Assembly (NCBI RefSeq): GCF_900115685.1
Contig: NZ_FOXJ01000011.1
Span: 1-64,000, forward strand
Direction: 5' to 3'
From: Variovorax sp. 770b2
GTDB taxonomy: Bacteria; Pseudomonadota; Gammaproteobacteria; Burkholderiales; Burkholderiaceae_C
DNA length: 64,000 nucleotides
Under the pieces are notes generated by a model, which saw only the letters and a program-made list of their open reading frames with translations, made no database searches and was not told the origin of the DNA. A program made the position numbers and the translations under genes. Positions 41,556 to 50,073 of this stretch are shown piece by piece. Positions within the stretch are counted from its first letter, which is position 1, and the number at the start of each line of letters is the position of its first letter.

Positions 41556-42155
41556 CTACTTCTTCGGTGCGCTGAAGTCGACGGTCGGCGGCGTCGAGAT
41601 CTGCGCTTCGTTCTGCACCGAGAAGTTGGGCTTGGGCGCGTAGCTGAAGATCTTGGCCGTGATGTTGGTGGGGAAACTGCGCGCGAGCACGTTGTACTCC
41701 TGCACGGTCTCGATGTAGCGGTTGCGCGCCACGGTGATGCGGTTCTCGGTGCCTTCCAGCGTCACGCGCAGGTCGCGAAAGGCCTGGTTGGCCTTCAGCT
41801 CGGGGTAGCGCTCGGACACCACCATCAGGCGCGAGAGCGCCGAGGAGAGCTCGCCCTGCGCCTGCTGGAACTTGTTGAAGGCCTCGGGGTTGTTGAGGGT
41901 TTCAGGCGTCACCTGGATCGAGGTGGCCTTGGCGCGCGCCTCGATCACCTTGGTGAGCGTGTCCTGCTCGAAGCTGGCCTCGCCCTTGACGGTGGCCACG
42001 ATGTTGGGCACCAGGTCGGCGCGCCGCTGGTACTGGTTGAGCACCTCGCTCCAGGCCGATTTGCTGGCCTCGTCGAGAGACTGGAACTGGTTGTAGCCGC
42101 ATCCGCTCAGGGACAGGACCGCCGCGAGAATCAAGAGCCAGCGCTTCATCATCAT
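41556..42155 (-). CDS. lemA: LemA family lipoprotein
   Basis: The 199-residue protein has a short lipoprotein signal (LILAAVLSLSGCGYNQ) followed by the LemA helical bundle: VLNQYQRRADLVPNIVATVKG, LSRLMVVSERYPELKAN and ENRITVARNRYIETVQ. Of four clustered ATGs, 42155 has the best spacing (8) from GGAGG. Family role unknown. It is transcribed ahead of the TPM genes. Confidence 0.92.
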   Translation of the reverse strand: MMMKRWLLILAAVLSLSGCGYNQFQSLDEASKSAWSEVLNQYQRRADLVPNIVATVKGEASFEQDTLTKVIEARAKATSIQVTPETLNNPEAFNKFQQAQGELSSALSRLMVVSERYPELKANQAFRDLRVTLEGTENRITVARNRYIETVQEYNVLARSFPTNITAKIFSYAPKPNFSVQNEAQISTPPTVDFSAPKK

Positions 42156-42202
42156 TTGCATTACCTCCGCGAGAAGAAGCGGAAGGTAGCATAGGTGGCT
42201 CC

Positions 42203-42955
42203 ATGACCCTCGATCCCCTACAGGCACTGCAGGCCGCGAACCGTGCGGTATCGCCCACCCATGCGGCGAACGCCGGCACGTTGCTGATCGCGGGTGCGAC
42301 GGGCGCCCTGGGGCAGGAGCTGCTCCGAAAGCTGGCCGGCCGCCATCGTTTTGCCCATGCCCGCGTGCTGTCGCGCGAGCCGATCCGCGACGGGTTGCGC
42401 GGCGTCCAGACTTATCTTTGCCCCGGCCTGCCGATCGCCCAATGGCCGCTGACATCGGCCGACGCCGCGGTCATCGCCTTCGATCCGCCCCGGCTCTATC
42501 ACGACCGCGAGCGTGCGCTGTGGGTGCCGCAGCCTTCCGACCTGCCTGCGCTCGCGCAGTGGCTGCGCGCCTGCGGCGTGCAGACGCTGGCCATCGTGCA
42601 GCCGCACGACCAGGGCAAATTGCCCGAGGCGCTCAAGCGCGGCCTGGCGAGCCTGGACGAGCAGGCGGTGGTCGCCAACGGCTTCGACCGGGTGATCCTC
42701 GTGCGCTCGGCGCGCAAGCCCCTGAACGCGAAGTTCGCCAACCCCGCGGAAAGGCTGGCCGCCTGGATGCTGTCGGTCGTGCGCTTCATGGTGCCCAGCA
42801 GCGAGCAGCCGGTGCGCGCGTCCAAGGTGGCGGAACTCGTCGACATCGCGCTGCGCATCGCGCCGGCGGGCGTGCACGTGGCCGCACCTGAAATGGTGTG
42901 GGAGGCCTCGCAGGGCCAGCAGATGCAGGCCGTGGCGCAGCGCTGGTTGAGCTAG
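42203..42955 (+). CDS. NAD(P)-binding Rossmann-fold protein
   Basis: The 250-residue protein has an N-terminal Rossmann motif LLIAGATGALGQELLRKL (GxxGxxG). The rest resembles atypical short-chain dehydrogenases that bind NADP as a sensor or reductase, with no clear YxxxK catalytic pair. Divergent from lemA with 47 bp between starts; ends 4 bp before the convergent hydrolase gene. No pathway link is visible. Confidence 0.75.
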   Translation: MTLDPLQALQAANRAVSPTHAANAGTLLIAGATGALGQELLRKLAGRHRFAHARVLSREPIRDGLRGVQTYLCPGLPIAQWPLTSADAAVIAFDPPRLYHDRERALWVPQPSDLPALAQWLRACGVQTLAIVQPHDQGKLPEALKRGLASLDEQAVVANGFDRVILVRSARKPLNAKFANPAERLAAWMLSVVRFMVPSSEQPVRASKVAELVDIALRIAPAGVHVAAPEMVWEASQGQQMQAVAQRWLS

Positions 42956-42959
42956 CGCA

Positions 42960-43634
42960 TCAGCCGCGCCACTGGCGCAGCATCTCCGCCGAATCGAGCA
43001 CCAGCCCCAGGTGCAGCGACACCATGGCGAGCGCGGCGCTCTCCAGGTGCGCATCGGTGCCGCGCACCAGGTCGCGCAGCACGATCACGCGGTAGTTGTG
43101 GTTGTTGGCGTCGAAGGCGGTGTTGAGCACGCAGCAGTCGGTGAAGCCGCCGTCGAGCACGACCGTCTCGATGCGCTGGTTGCGCAACAGAAAGTCCAGG
43201 TCGGTCGGATAGAAGGCCGAGAGCCGGCGCTTGGTGTCCACGCGCATGTCGCCGGGCTCTACGCGCGTGACCCATTCGGTCCAGCGCGAGCCTTCGATGG
43301 CGTGCGCGTCGGCATTCGGAATGTCGCCCACATGCAGCGGGAAGGTACGTCGCCACGCCGCCGGAATGCCATGGATGTCGTCTTCGCCGCCAGGCCGCAG
43401 CACCGACTTGATGTGCACGATGCGCACGCCCAGCGCGCGCACCTGGTCATGAAAACTGTCGATCGGCGCCACCACGTCGCGCGCCCGCGGCGCGGGGCAC
43501 GGGCAGTCGGGGCTGTCGTCCAGGTGCCCGCGGTGCATGTCGATGGAGACGACCGCGGTGGTGGCGGGGTTCAGGTAGTCGGCGAACTGCGCCGCATCGA
43601 GCTCGCGTTCCTCGTTGTAGACCCAGGCCTTCAT
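42960..43634 (-). CDS. Isochorismatase-like cysteine hydrolase
   Basis: The 224-residue protein has the cysteine hydrolase fold: Asp32 in VSIDMHRG, a Lys in VRIVHIKSVLR and a nucleophile Cys in GGFTDCCVLNTAFDA. The family includes nicotinamidase, ureidoacrylate hydrolase and N-carbamoyl amide hydrolases. It is the last gene of the seven-gene operon, overlapping the permease stop by 4 bp. Its link to nucleoside transport suggests a C-N hydrolysis step on a ring-opened base. Exact substrate unknown. Confidence 0.85.
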   Translation of the reverse strand: MKAWVYNEERELDAAQFADYLNPATTAVVSIDMHRGHLDDSPDCPCPAPRARDVVAPIDSFHDQVRALGVRIVHIKSVLRPGGEDDIHGIPAAWRRTFPLHVGDIPNADAHAIEGSRWTEWVTRVEPGDMRVDTKRRLSAFYPTDLDFLLRNQRIETVVLDGGFTDCCVLNTAFDANNHNYRVIVLRDLVRGTDAHLESAALAMVSLHLGLVLDSAEMLRQWRG

Positions 43635-44563
43635 CGGCGTTCTTCTCTCACGTAGGGTTGGCCCAGCGCACCGGGCTCGTCGTCGCCGCTGCGCCGCCCG
43701 AGCGCGACCCAGACCATCACGCCGAGCGTGACGGCATACGGCGTCATCATCACGAAGTACTGCGGCAGCTGCACGCCGGCCGCGGCCAGCTGCGGGATCA
43801 GCGCCTCGATGCAGCCGAACAGCAGCGCGCCCGCGAACGCCTTCCAGGGCGACCAGCGCGCGAAGATCACCAGGCCCACCGCGATCCATCCGCGTCCGCC
43901 GGTCATGCCCGCGATCCACAGCTTGGTGCTGACCACGGAGATGTACGCGCCCGCCAGCCCGACCAGCGCAGAACCCGCGAGCACCGCGGCGAAGCGCCAT
44001 GCGGTAACGCGAATGCCCGCCGCATCGGCCGCCTGCGGGTTCTCGCCGACCGCGCGCAGGCGCAGGCCCGTGGACGTGCGCGCGAAGAACCAGGCCACCG
44101 CGCCGAAGATCGGCAGCGTGAGCCACACCATCGCGTTCTGCTCGAAGAGCCTGCCCACGCCGGGCAGCAGCGACAACGGCCAGAGCGCCATCGCGCCGAT
44201 GCCCTCGGTCGCATGGTTGGTCCAGTCGGCCGTCGAGCCGACCAGCGCCGTGAGGCCCTGGCAGAAAAACACCAGCGCGAGGCCGGCGATCACCTGGTTC
44301 ACGCGCAGCCAGATCACCATCACCGCGAACAGCACGGAGACCAGGCTGGCCGCGAGCATCGCAAGCACCAGCGACACCGCCGGCTGCCCGAGCGCCAGCT
44401 GCGCGCCGATGCCGGCCAGCGCGCCGACCAGCATCAATCCTTCGGCGCCGAGCGAGAGCACGCCCGCGCGCTCGCTGATGATCAGGCCCAGCGCCGCGAG
44501 CGCGTAGGGCACCGCAAAGTCGGGCGTGCTGGCGAGCCAGTTGAGAACGATGCCGCCACCCAT
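43631..44563 (-). CDS. Nucleoside-type ABC transporter permease 2
   Basis: The 310-residue protein has about 8-9 membrane helices. Motifs GVLSLGAEGLMLVGA, LRAVGENPQAADAAGI and GRGWIAVGLVIFARWSPWKA are typical of the YufQ/NupQ-like permease that pairs with BMP-family binding proteins. The start overlaps the stop of permease 1 (TGATG), and the end overlaps the hydrolase start. Expected cargo: nucleosides or purine/pyrimidine derivatives. Confidence 0.92.
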   Translation of the reverse strand: MGGGIVLNWLASTPDFAVPYALAALGLIISERAGVLSLGAEGLMLVGALAGIGAQLALGQPAVSLVLAMLAASLVSVLFAVMVIWLRVNQVIAGLALVFFCQGLTALVGSTADWTNHATEGIGAMALWPLSLLPGVGRLFEQNAMVWLTLPIFGAVAWFFARTSTGLRLRAVGENPQAADAAGIRVTAWRFAAVLAGSALVGLAGAYISVVSTKLWIAGMTGGRGWIAVGLVIFARWSPWKAFAGALLFGCIEALIPQLAAAGVQLPQYFVMMTPYAVTLGVMVWVALGRRSGDDEPGALGQPYVREERR

Positions 44564-45714
44564 CACGCAGCCTCCGCGCCCACACGGCGCAGCCGGTGGC
44601 GAATGAAGAAATCGCTCGATGCCACGCACACCACGATCACCGCCTGGATCAGCTGCACCATCGAGAAAGGCACCTGGTAGAACACCTGCAGGCTGCGGCC
44701 GGTGACGAACAGTGCCGCGACCAGCAGCGCCACCACGGCGGCCGCCAGCGGGTTGTTGCGCGCAAGGAAGGCGATGAGGATGCCCGAGAAGCCATAGCCC
44801 TGGTAGAAGGCCTGCGTGAGCCTTCCTTCCTGCCCCGAGGCCACCGCGAAGCCCGCAAGGCCCGCCATCGCACCCGACAGCAGCACGGCGCCGTAGATGG
44901 TGCGGCGCACCGGCACGCCGGCCGCATGCGCCACGCGCGGGTTCGCATCGACGAAGCGCAGGTAGAGCCCCGCGCGGCTCACGCCCACCAGCCACCACGC
45001 GAGCAGCGCGACGACGCCGGCAAGCAGGATCGCGCTTCCCACGCCCGCGCCCAGTTCGGGGAGCCGCTCGAACGCACGGAACTGCGGCGAGTAGGGGAAG
45101 TTGTCCTTCGGGTCCTTCCAGTTGCCGTAGACCAGATGCAGCAGGAAGTTGGCCGCCATGTAGTTGAGCATCAGCGTCGAGATGATCTCGTTCACGCCCA
45201 GCTTCAGCTTGAGCCATGCGGGCCCCAGCACCCATAGCAGCCCGCAGCCGATGGCGGCGACGAACATCAGCGGCAGGCGCAGGCTCTCGGGCCCGACCTG
45301 CCACATCGATACTGCCGTGGCGCCGATCGCGCCCCAGATCATCTGGCCTTCGAGCCCGAGGTTCCAGAAGCGCGCGCGAAAGGCCATCGAGCCCGCGAGA
45401 CCGACGAGGATCATCGGCGCGGCCTGGAACAGCACGGCGCGAAAGTTCTGCCCGTCGAAGAAGGTCTGCATCACGAACTCGTTGGCAAGTTCGTCGGCCG
45501 GCACGCCCGCCGCCACGAGGATCGCGGCGGAAATCGCAAAGCCCACCAGCAGTGCGATCGCAAGGATCAGCGCCTGCCAGCGCCACGCCATGTGCTGGCG
45601 GATCTCCAGCGTGTAGCGGCGGCTCGCGAGCGGTTGCGGCGCGCGCACGGCTGCGGGTGTCTTCGGATCGGTCTTCGGGGGATGCACCATGGCAGCGAGG
45701 GATGCGTCAGCCAT
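44563..45714 (-). CDS. Nucleoside-type ABC transporter permease 1
   Basis: The 383-residue permease has about 9-10 membrane helices. Motifs are FWNLGLEGQMIWGAI, GVNEIISTLMLNYMA and GYGFSGILIAFLARNNPLAA, as in YufP/NupP permeases. Start ATG 45714 overlaps the ATPase stop by 8 bp; a start at 45690 is also possible. The N terminus is a Pro-rich cytoplasmic tail. Confidence 0.92.
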   Translation of the reverse strand: MADASLAAMVHPPKTDPKTPAAVRAPQPLASRRYTLEIRQHMAWRWQALILAIALLVGFAISAAILVAAGVPADELANEFVMQTFFDGQNFRAVLFQAAPMILVGLAGSMAFRARFWNLGLEGQMIWGAIGATAVSMWQVGPESLRLPLMFVAAIGCGLLWVLGPAWLKLKLGVNEIISTLMLNYMAANFLLHLVYGNWKDPKDNFPYSPQFRAFERLPELGAGVGSAILLAGVVALLAWWLVGVSRAGLYLRFVDANPRVAHAAGVPVRRTIYGAVLLSGAMAGLAGFAVASGQEGRLTQAFYQGYGFSGILIAFLARNNPLAAAVVALLVAALFVTGRSLQVFYQVPFSMVQLIQAVIVVCVASSDFFIRHRLRRVGAEAA

Positions 45715-47239
45715 GGTCCACCATCGCCTGGCCGATGGCCTGCCGGTCGGCCGGCTGCGCGAACTCGCCGGCAATGCGCCCGCGCGTCATCACGCCCACG
45801 CGGTCGGCCAACTGCAGCACCTCGTCGAGGTCTTCGCTGATCAGCAGCACCGCGGCGCCGCCGTCGCGCGCGGCGCGCAGGCGTGCATGCACCTCGGCGC
45901 TGGCACGCACGTCCAGCCCGCGGCTCGGGCTGTGCGCGAGCACCAGCGTGGGCGACTTGCCGAACTCGCGCGCGAGCACGAGTTTTTGCGCATTGCCGCC
46001 CGAGAGCAGCGCGGCCTTCTGTGCCACCGAGCGCACGCCCTGCACGTCGAAAGCGCGCACGGCTTCCTGCGTGTCGGCCTGGATGCGGTTGCGGCGCAGG
46101 TGCCACACGGGACCGTAGCGCCCGCTGTGCACGCGGCCGATGGCGTAGTTCTCTGCAACCGAGAGACCGCCTGCGAGCGCGAGCCCGTAGCGGTCGGCCG
46201 GGATTGCGGCAATGCCGACGTTTCGGCGCGCCGGGGCGGACATGGTCTTGAGATCGCCGTGGCCTTCCAGATGCATCTCGCCTTCTAGGCTGGCGCCAAT
46301 ATCGGGCAGGCCCATGATGGCGCCGGCCAGTTCGCTCTGGCCATTGCCGCCGACACCGGCCAGGCCGTAGATCTCGCCCGCATGCAGTTCGAGATCGACA
46401 CCGTCGAGCACGCGGCGGCCCTGCGGCGAAGCGGGCGAGCGCAGGCCGCGCACCGACAGGCGCACGGCACCGCGCGGCGAAGTGGCCGGTTGCGACGAAG
46501 GTGCGGCAACGGATTCACCCACCGTGAGCTTCACGAGTTCGCCTACCGACGTCGCACCCGGCTCCAGCGTCGCCACCGTGCGGCCGCCGCGCATCACCGT
46601 CACGCGATCGGCATACGTCTTCACATCGGCCATCTTGTGCGTGACCAGCACCACGGCGGAGCCGCTGCGCGCGAGCCCCTGCACCGTCTGCAACAGGCGC
46701 GCGGCCTCCTGGTCGGTCAGCACCGCGGTGGGCTCGTCCAGGATGAGGATGCGCGCACCCGCGAGCAGCACCTTGAGGATCTCGACGCGCTGCTGCTCGG
46801 CAATCGAGAGCGCGTCGATGCGCTTCGAAGGATCGATGTCGAAGCCCAGCTCCGACGCCTTGTTGCGGATGTCGCGCGAAATCTCGCGCAGCCGCTCTCC
46901 ATGGCTTTGAAACTCGGCCGGCGGCGGCGCGGTGAGCAAGATGTTCTGCGCCACCGTGAACGGCCGCACCAGCTTGAAGTGCTGGTGAACCATGCCGATG
47001 CGGTGCTTCGCCGCATCGCGCGGACCGGCCAGGCGCACCACGTTGTCGTCCACCAGCAGTTGCCCGGCCTCGGGCGCGTAGAGCCCGGCCGCGATGTTCA
47101 TCAGCGAAGACTTGCCCGCGCCGTTCTCGCCGAGCAGCGCATGCACTTCGCCCCAGCGTGCGGCGAAGTGCGCGTCGGTGAGGGCCGCGAAACCGTCGAA
47201 GGTCTTGCGGATGCCGGTGAGTTCCAGCGCGTTGGGCAT
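45707..47239 (-). CDS. Nucleoside-type ABC transporter ATPase
   Basis: The 510-residue protein has two ABC domains: Walker [13 protein letters not shown] and Walker B ILILDEPTAVLT in the first; in the second a degenerate P-loop (GVGGNGQSELAGA), signature LSGGNAQK and a Walker B-like LVLAHSPSRGLDV where the usual Asp-Glu pair is altered. Such asymmetry is common in the YufO/NupO group. It powers the two permeases. Just upstream is a (TC)7 tract at the ribosome-binding region. Confidence 0.92.
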   Translation of the reverse strand: MPNALELTGIRKTFDGFAALTDAHFAARWGEVHALLGENGAGKSSLMNIAAGLYAPEAGQLLVDDNVVRLAGPRDAAKHRIGMVHQHFKLVRPFTVAQNILLTAPPPAEFQSHGERLREISRDIRNKASELGFDIDPSKRIDALSIAEQQRVEILKVLLAGARILILDEPTAVLTDQEAARLLQTVQGLARSGSAVVLVTHKMADVKTYADRVTVMRGGRTVATLEPGATSVGELVKLTVGESVAAPSSQPATSPRGAVRLSVRGLRSPASPQGRRVLDGVDLELHAGEIYGLAGVGGNGQSELAGAIMGLPDIGASLEGEMHLEGHGDLKTMSAPARRNVGIAAIPADRYGLALAGGLSVAENYAIGRVHSGRYGPVWHLRRNRIQADTQEAVRAFDVQGVRSVAQKAALLSGGNAQKLVLAREFGKSPTLVLAHSPSRGLDVRASAEVHARLRAARDGGAAVLLISEDLDEVLQLADRVGVMTRGRIAGEFAQPADRQAIGQAMVDHG

Positions 47240-47246
47240 GCCGGTT

Positions 47247-47260
47247 TCTCTCTCTCTCTC
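47247..47260 (-). repeat. (TC)7 dinucleotide repeat before the ATPase start
   Basis: Seven TC units on the plus strand (GA on the coding strand) lie 8-21 bp before the ATPase ATG at 47239, in the position of the ribosome binding site. A GA-rich stretch can itself serve as the binding site. Confidence 0.75.
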
Positions 47261-47269
47261 TTTCCCTGC

Positions 47270-48403
47270 TTACTTCTGCGTCACCACGCCCTTGACGAAC
47301 CAGTCCATCTTCCAGAGGTCGGCGTCCGACAGCACCGCGCCCTTGACCACGCGCTCCTTGCCGTCGCGGTCGGCCAAGGGCCCCGCGTAGATCTGCTTGC
47401 CCTTGAGGATCGCTTCGCGTTCCGCCGTGATCGCCGCAGTCTTGTCCTTGGGCACCGCGGGGCCGAAGCCCGCGATGTCGGTGCCGCCGTCCTTCATCTC
47501 GATGAAGGCGCCGTAGGGCGCGGGCTTCCAGCCGCCGGCCATCACCTTCTTCAGTTCGGGCGTCAAGAACCGGTCCCACACCCACACCGACGAGCACAGC
47601 GTCGCCTTGGGCGCGAACTGGCGCAGGTCGCGGTGGTGGCCGGTGCCGTACACGCCGCGCTCCTGCGCCACGATCTGCGGCGTGGGGCTGTCCACGTGCT
47701 GGCCGATCACGTCGGCGCCCTGGTCGATCAGCGCGGCGGCGGCGGCGCGCTCCTTGATGGGGTCGTTCCACGCGCCCGTGTAGATCACGTTGACGGTGGC
47801 GTTGGGGTTCATCTTCTGCGCGCCGAGCGCGAAGGCGTTGATGGTCCAGTTCACCACGCCGAAGGGGTTGGCCGCGACGAAGCCGAGCTTGCCGGTCTTC
47901 GATGCCGCGCCCGCGGCCATGCCGCAGAGGTACTGGCTCTCGTAGGTGCGGCCGTAGAACGATTCGAGGTTGCTGCCGTTGGTGGTGCCCGAGCCGTTCA
48001 GGAAGGCCACGTCGGGGTACTTGGCGGCCAGGTCCTTGAAGCTGTCGGAGTAGCCGAAGGCGGTGCCGATCACGATGTTGGCGCCGCGCTGGATGAACTT
48101 CTCTGCCGCGGGCTTGATGGCCGAGGCGTCTTCGGGCACGTTCTCGACGAACTGGATCTTCTGGCCGATCTCCTTCTCGATCTTCACGCGCGCTTCGTCG
48201 AAGGCCTGCGTCCAGCCGCCGTCGTTCTTCGGGCCAAAGTAGAGCATCGCGATCTTCGGCTTGTCCTTCAGGGTGAAGCCGTCGGCCGCCAGGGCGGGCA
48301 GCGTGACGAAGAAGGCGCCGCCGGCTGCCAGCGTCAGTGCAAGGCCGAGAAAGCCGTGAAAGCCGTGAAAGCCGGGACGGCCGGTGGTGGGTGTGCGCAG
48401 CAT
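47270..48403 (-). CDS. BMP family nucleoside-binding protein
   Basis: The 377-residue protein has a long signal sequence ending FFVTLPALAA. The mature BmpA/PnrA-type domain has KIAMLYFGPKNDGGWTQAFDEA, VIGTAFGYSDSF and IGQHVDSPTPQIVAQERGVYG. The start at 48403 is preceded by AAAGG at 7 bp spacing. It binds the transporter's substrate in the periplasm. Family members bind nucleosides or purines. Confidence 0.92.
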   Translation of the reverse strand: MLRTPTTGRPGFHGFHGFLGLALTLAAGGAFFVTLPALAADGFTLKDKPKIAMLYFGPKNDGGWTQAFDEARVKIEKEIGQKIQFVENVPEDASAIKPAAEKFIQRGANIVIGTAFGYSDSFKDLAAKYPDVAFLNGSGTTNGSNLESFYGRTYESQYLCGMAAGAASKTGKLGFVAANPFGVVNWTINAFALGAQKMNPNATVNVIYTGAWNDPIKERAAAAALIDQGADVIGQHVDSPTPQIVAQERGVYGTGHHRDLRQFAPKATLCSSVWVWDRFLTPELKKVMAGGWKPAPYGAFIEMKDGGTDIAGFGPAVPKDKTAAITAEREAILKGKQIYAGPLADRDGKERVVKGAVLSDADLWKMDWFVKGVVTQK

Positions 48404-48468
48404 GGAGCAACCTTTCGTGGGAAGCATGGAAAGTGACGGAAGAAAAACCAAAGCAGATGCCGCGCGCG

Positions 48469-48855
48469 TCACATCATGAAGTTGATGCGGAACACGTTGC
48501 CTTCGGGGTCCAGCAGCACGGACTGGTACCAGTTGTAGTAGGTGACGTAGGGCGGCTTGATCAACGTGGCGCCGGCTTCGATCGCGACGGGCACCATGCG
48601 GTCGACGTCGGCCTGGCTGTCGACGTCGATGTTCAGCAGGAACTTCACGCCGCGCGTTTCGGAGAACTCGGCAAGGTGCAGCAGTTCGTAGGCGTCCAGG
48701 GCGTTGAAGCCCAGGCTCGACTTGCCGGTGTCCAGGCCCCTGAAGATCGGCGAGCGGATCGCTTCGATCTCCGGGAAGCCGAACACGCGCTGGTAGAAGC
48801 CGCTGAGCGCGACCACGTCCTTGGCGAACACGTTGACGTAGGAGAGATGGGCCAT
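48469..48855 (-). CDS. VOC (glyoxalase/dioxygenase fold) protein
   Basis: The 128-residue single-chain VOC protein has LSYVNVFAKDVVALSGFYQRVFGF at the start and a C-terminal VLLDPEGNVFRINFMM with a metal-type Glu in the last strand. It could be an isomerase, dioxygenase or ring-cleaving partner. It lies between the 2OG oxygenase (13 bp) and the binding protein (65 bp), so a role on the same substrate is likely. Reaction unknown. Confidence 0.85.
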   Translation of the reverse strand: MAHLSYVNVFAKDVVALSGFYQRVFGFPEIEAIRSPIFRGLDTGKSSLGFNALDAYELLHLAEFSETRGVKFLLNIDVDSQADVDRMVPVAIEAGATLIKPPYVTYYNWYQSVLLDPEGNVFRINFMM

Positions 48856-48868
48856 GTCGGGCTTCGGC

Positions 48869-49870
48869 TCAGGCCGTCGCCTTGGTGCCGCCGAAGGTCG
48901 TCTGCTTCACGAACTTCGAGGTGAGATGGTCGCCCGACGAAATGGGCGCGTACTTCGGCGCTTCGCCCGGCGCGAGGCAGCTCGGCAGGCACTCGACCAT
49001 CGCGTCGTAGTTCGGCTGATGGAAGAACACCAGCGACTGCCGGCGGTTGGTGCTCGCCACTTCGAACGGCGGGTTGACCACGCGGTGCAGCGTGGACACC
49101 CACAGGTCGTTGGTCCACTGCATCATGAGGTCGGCGATGTTGACGACCATGCCGCCCTCGACCTGCGGCACGTCGACCCACTGGCCCGCCTTGTTGAAGA
49201 CCTGCAGGCCCTTGTCGTCGGGCAGCACGATGGTGAGGCTGCCGTAGTCGCTGTGCGCGCCGGCGCGCAACTGGCCGGGCAGCGGCGCTTCGCGCTGCGG
49301 CGGATAGCTCAGCACGCGGAACATGCTGATGTGCTCGTCGATCTTGTCGTCGAAAAAGGTTTCGGGCAGTTCCAGGCCGAGCGCGAAGATGCGCATCAGC
49401 GAACGCGAGAGGTCGCTCATCGCCTCGAAGTAGCCTTCGTAAGCTTCGCGGAAACCGTCGATGGGCGGCCAGCTGTTGGGCTCGAAGTGGGGGCCGGCGG
49501 CGGGGCCGTGGTGGTAGTCGTCGTCGGGCACGTTCGAGGGGCCGATGGAGAACGACTCCTTCAGGTCGCCGGGCGCCGCTTCTTCCAGGCTGTACGAGAG
49601 GCCCTCTTCGCCGACGGCGCTGTAGCCGCGCACCGCGTCTTCGCGCGGGCGATCGACCTTGCGCTTTTCGGCCAGCGGCATGTTGAAGAATTCGCGCGAG
49701 AGCGACGACACGCGCGACACCAGCCCGGGCGGGATGCCGTGGTTGGTGATGACCAGGAAGCCGATGCTGCGGCAGGCCTCGTCGACTTTCTGCGCGATCT
49801 GCGCCTTGCCTTCGGGCGTGCCGGCGAAGTAGGGCGCGAGATCGATGATGGGTACGGACAGCAGGGTCAT
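48869..49870 (-). CDS. 2-oxoglutarate/Fe(II) oxygenase, isopenicillin N synthase family
   Basis: The 333-residue protein has the double-stranded beta-helix oxygenase core with Fe ligands His206, Asp208 (AHSDYGSLT) and His262 (STLHRVV) and the 2OG-binding Arg277-x-Ser279. The N-terminal VPIIDLAPYF and ITNHGIPP are typical of the isopenicillin N synthase-like family. This family also includes thymine 7-hydroxylase in fungi. It is the first gene of the operon with the nucleoside transporter, 52 bp downstream of a RutR-like palindrome. A hydroxylase acting on a base or nucleoside is inferred. Start MTLLSVPIID. Confidence 0.88.
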   Translation of the reverse strand: MTLLSVPIIDLAPYFAGTPEGKAQIAQKVDEACRSIGFLVITNHGIPPGLVSRVSSLSREFFNMPLAEKRKVDRPREDAVRGYSAVGEEGLSYSLEEAAPGDLKESFSIGPSNVPDDDYHHGPAAGPHFEPNSWPPIDGFREAYEGYFEAMSDLSRSLMRIFALGLELPETFFDDKIDEHISMFRVLSYPPQREAPLPGQLRAGAHSDYGSLTIVLPDDKGLQVFNKAGQWVDVPQVEGGMVVNIADLMMQWTNDLWVSTLHRVVNPPFEVASTNRRQSLVFFHQPNYDAMVECLPSCLAPGEAPKYAPISSGDHLTSKFVKQTTFGGTKATA

Positions 49871-49921
49871 GGGCGGGTCCTCGTGCGTGGCATGCCTTTC
49901 GCCATGCAACGTCTGTGCCAG

Positions 49922-49939
49922 TTGGACCAAATGGACAAA
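49922..49939. promoter_or_regulatory. RutR-like operator between the oxygenase operon and rutR
   Basis: TTGGACCAAATGGACAAA; its reverse complement matches the site at 55192-55209 at 17 of 18 positions. It is a variant of the known RutR palindrome TTGACCA-N2-TGGTCAA. It lies 52 bp before the oxygenase start and 135 bp before the regulator start, so it could control both. Confidence 0.75.
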
Positions 49940-50073
49940 TCGCATTTGTCGCGTCAGCATGGTGCGCGCCACGGGGGCTCGCAAGCCGCCGTGGCGCAAC
50001 GCGATGCACCGCGGCCTTACAGTGGTGCGCCGTTCAGAAGAACCTGCAATCCGTACATGAAGAGCGAGGGAAG

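Noticed and set aside
46382-48436. A 684-codon plus-strand frame opposite the ABC ATPase and binding-protein genes
   Set aside because: Same reason: both genes below it have complete motifs, and the antisense product is low-complexity Arg/Ala/Val/His text.
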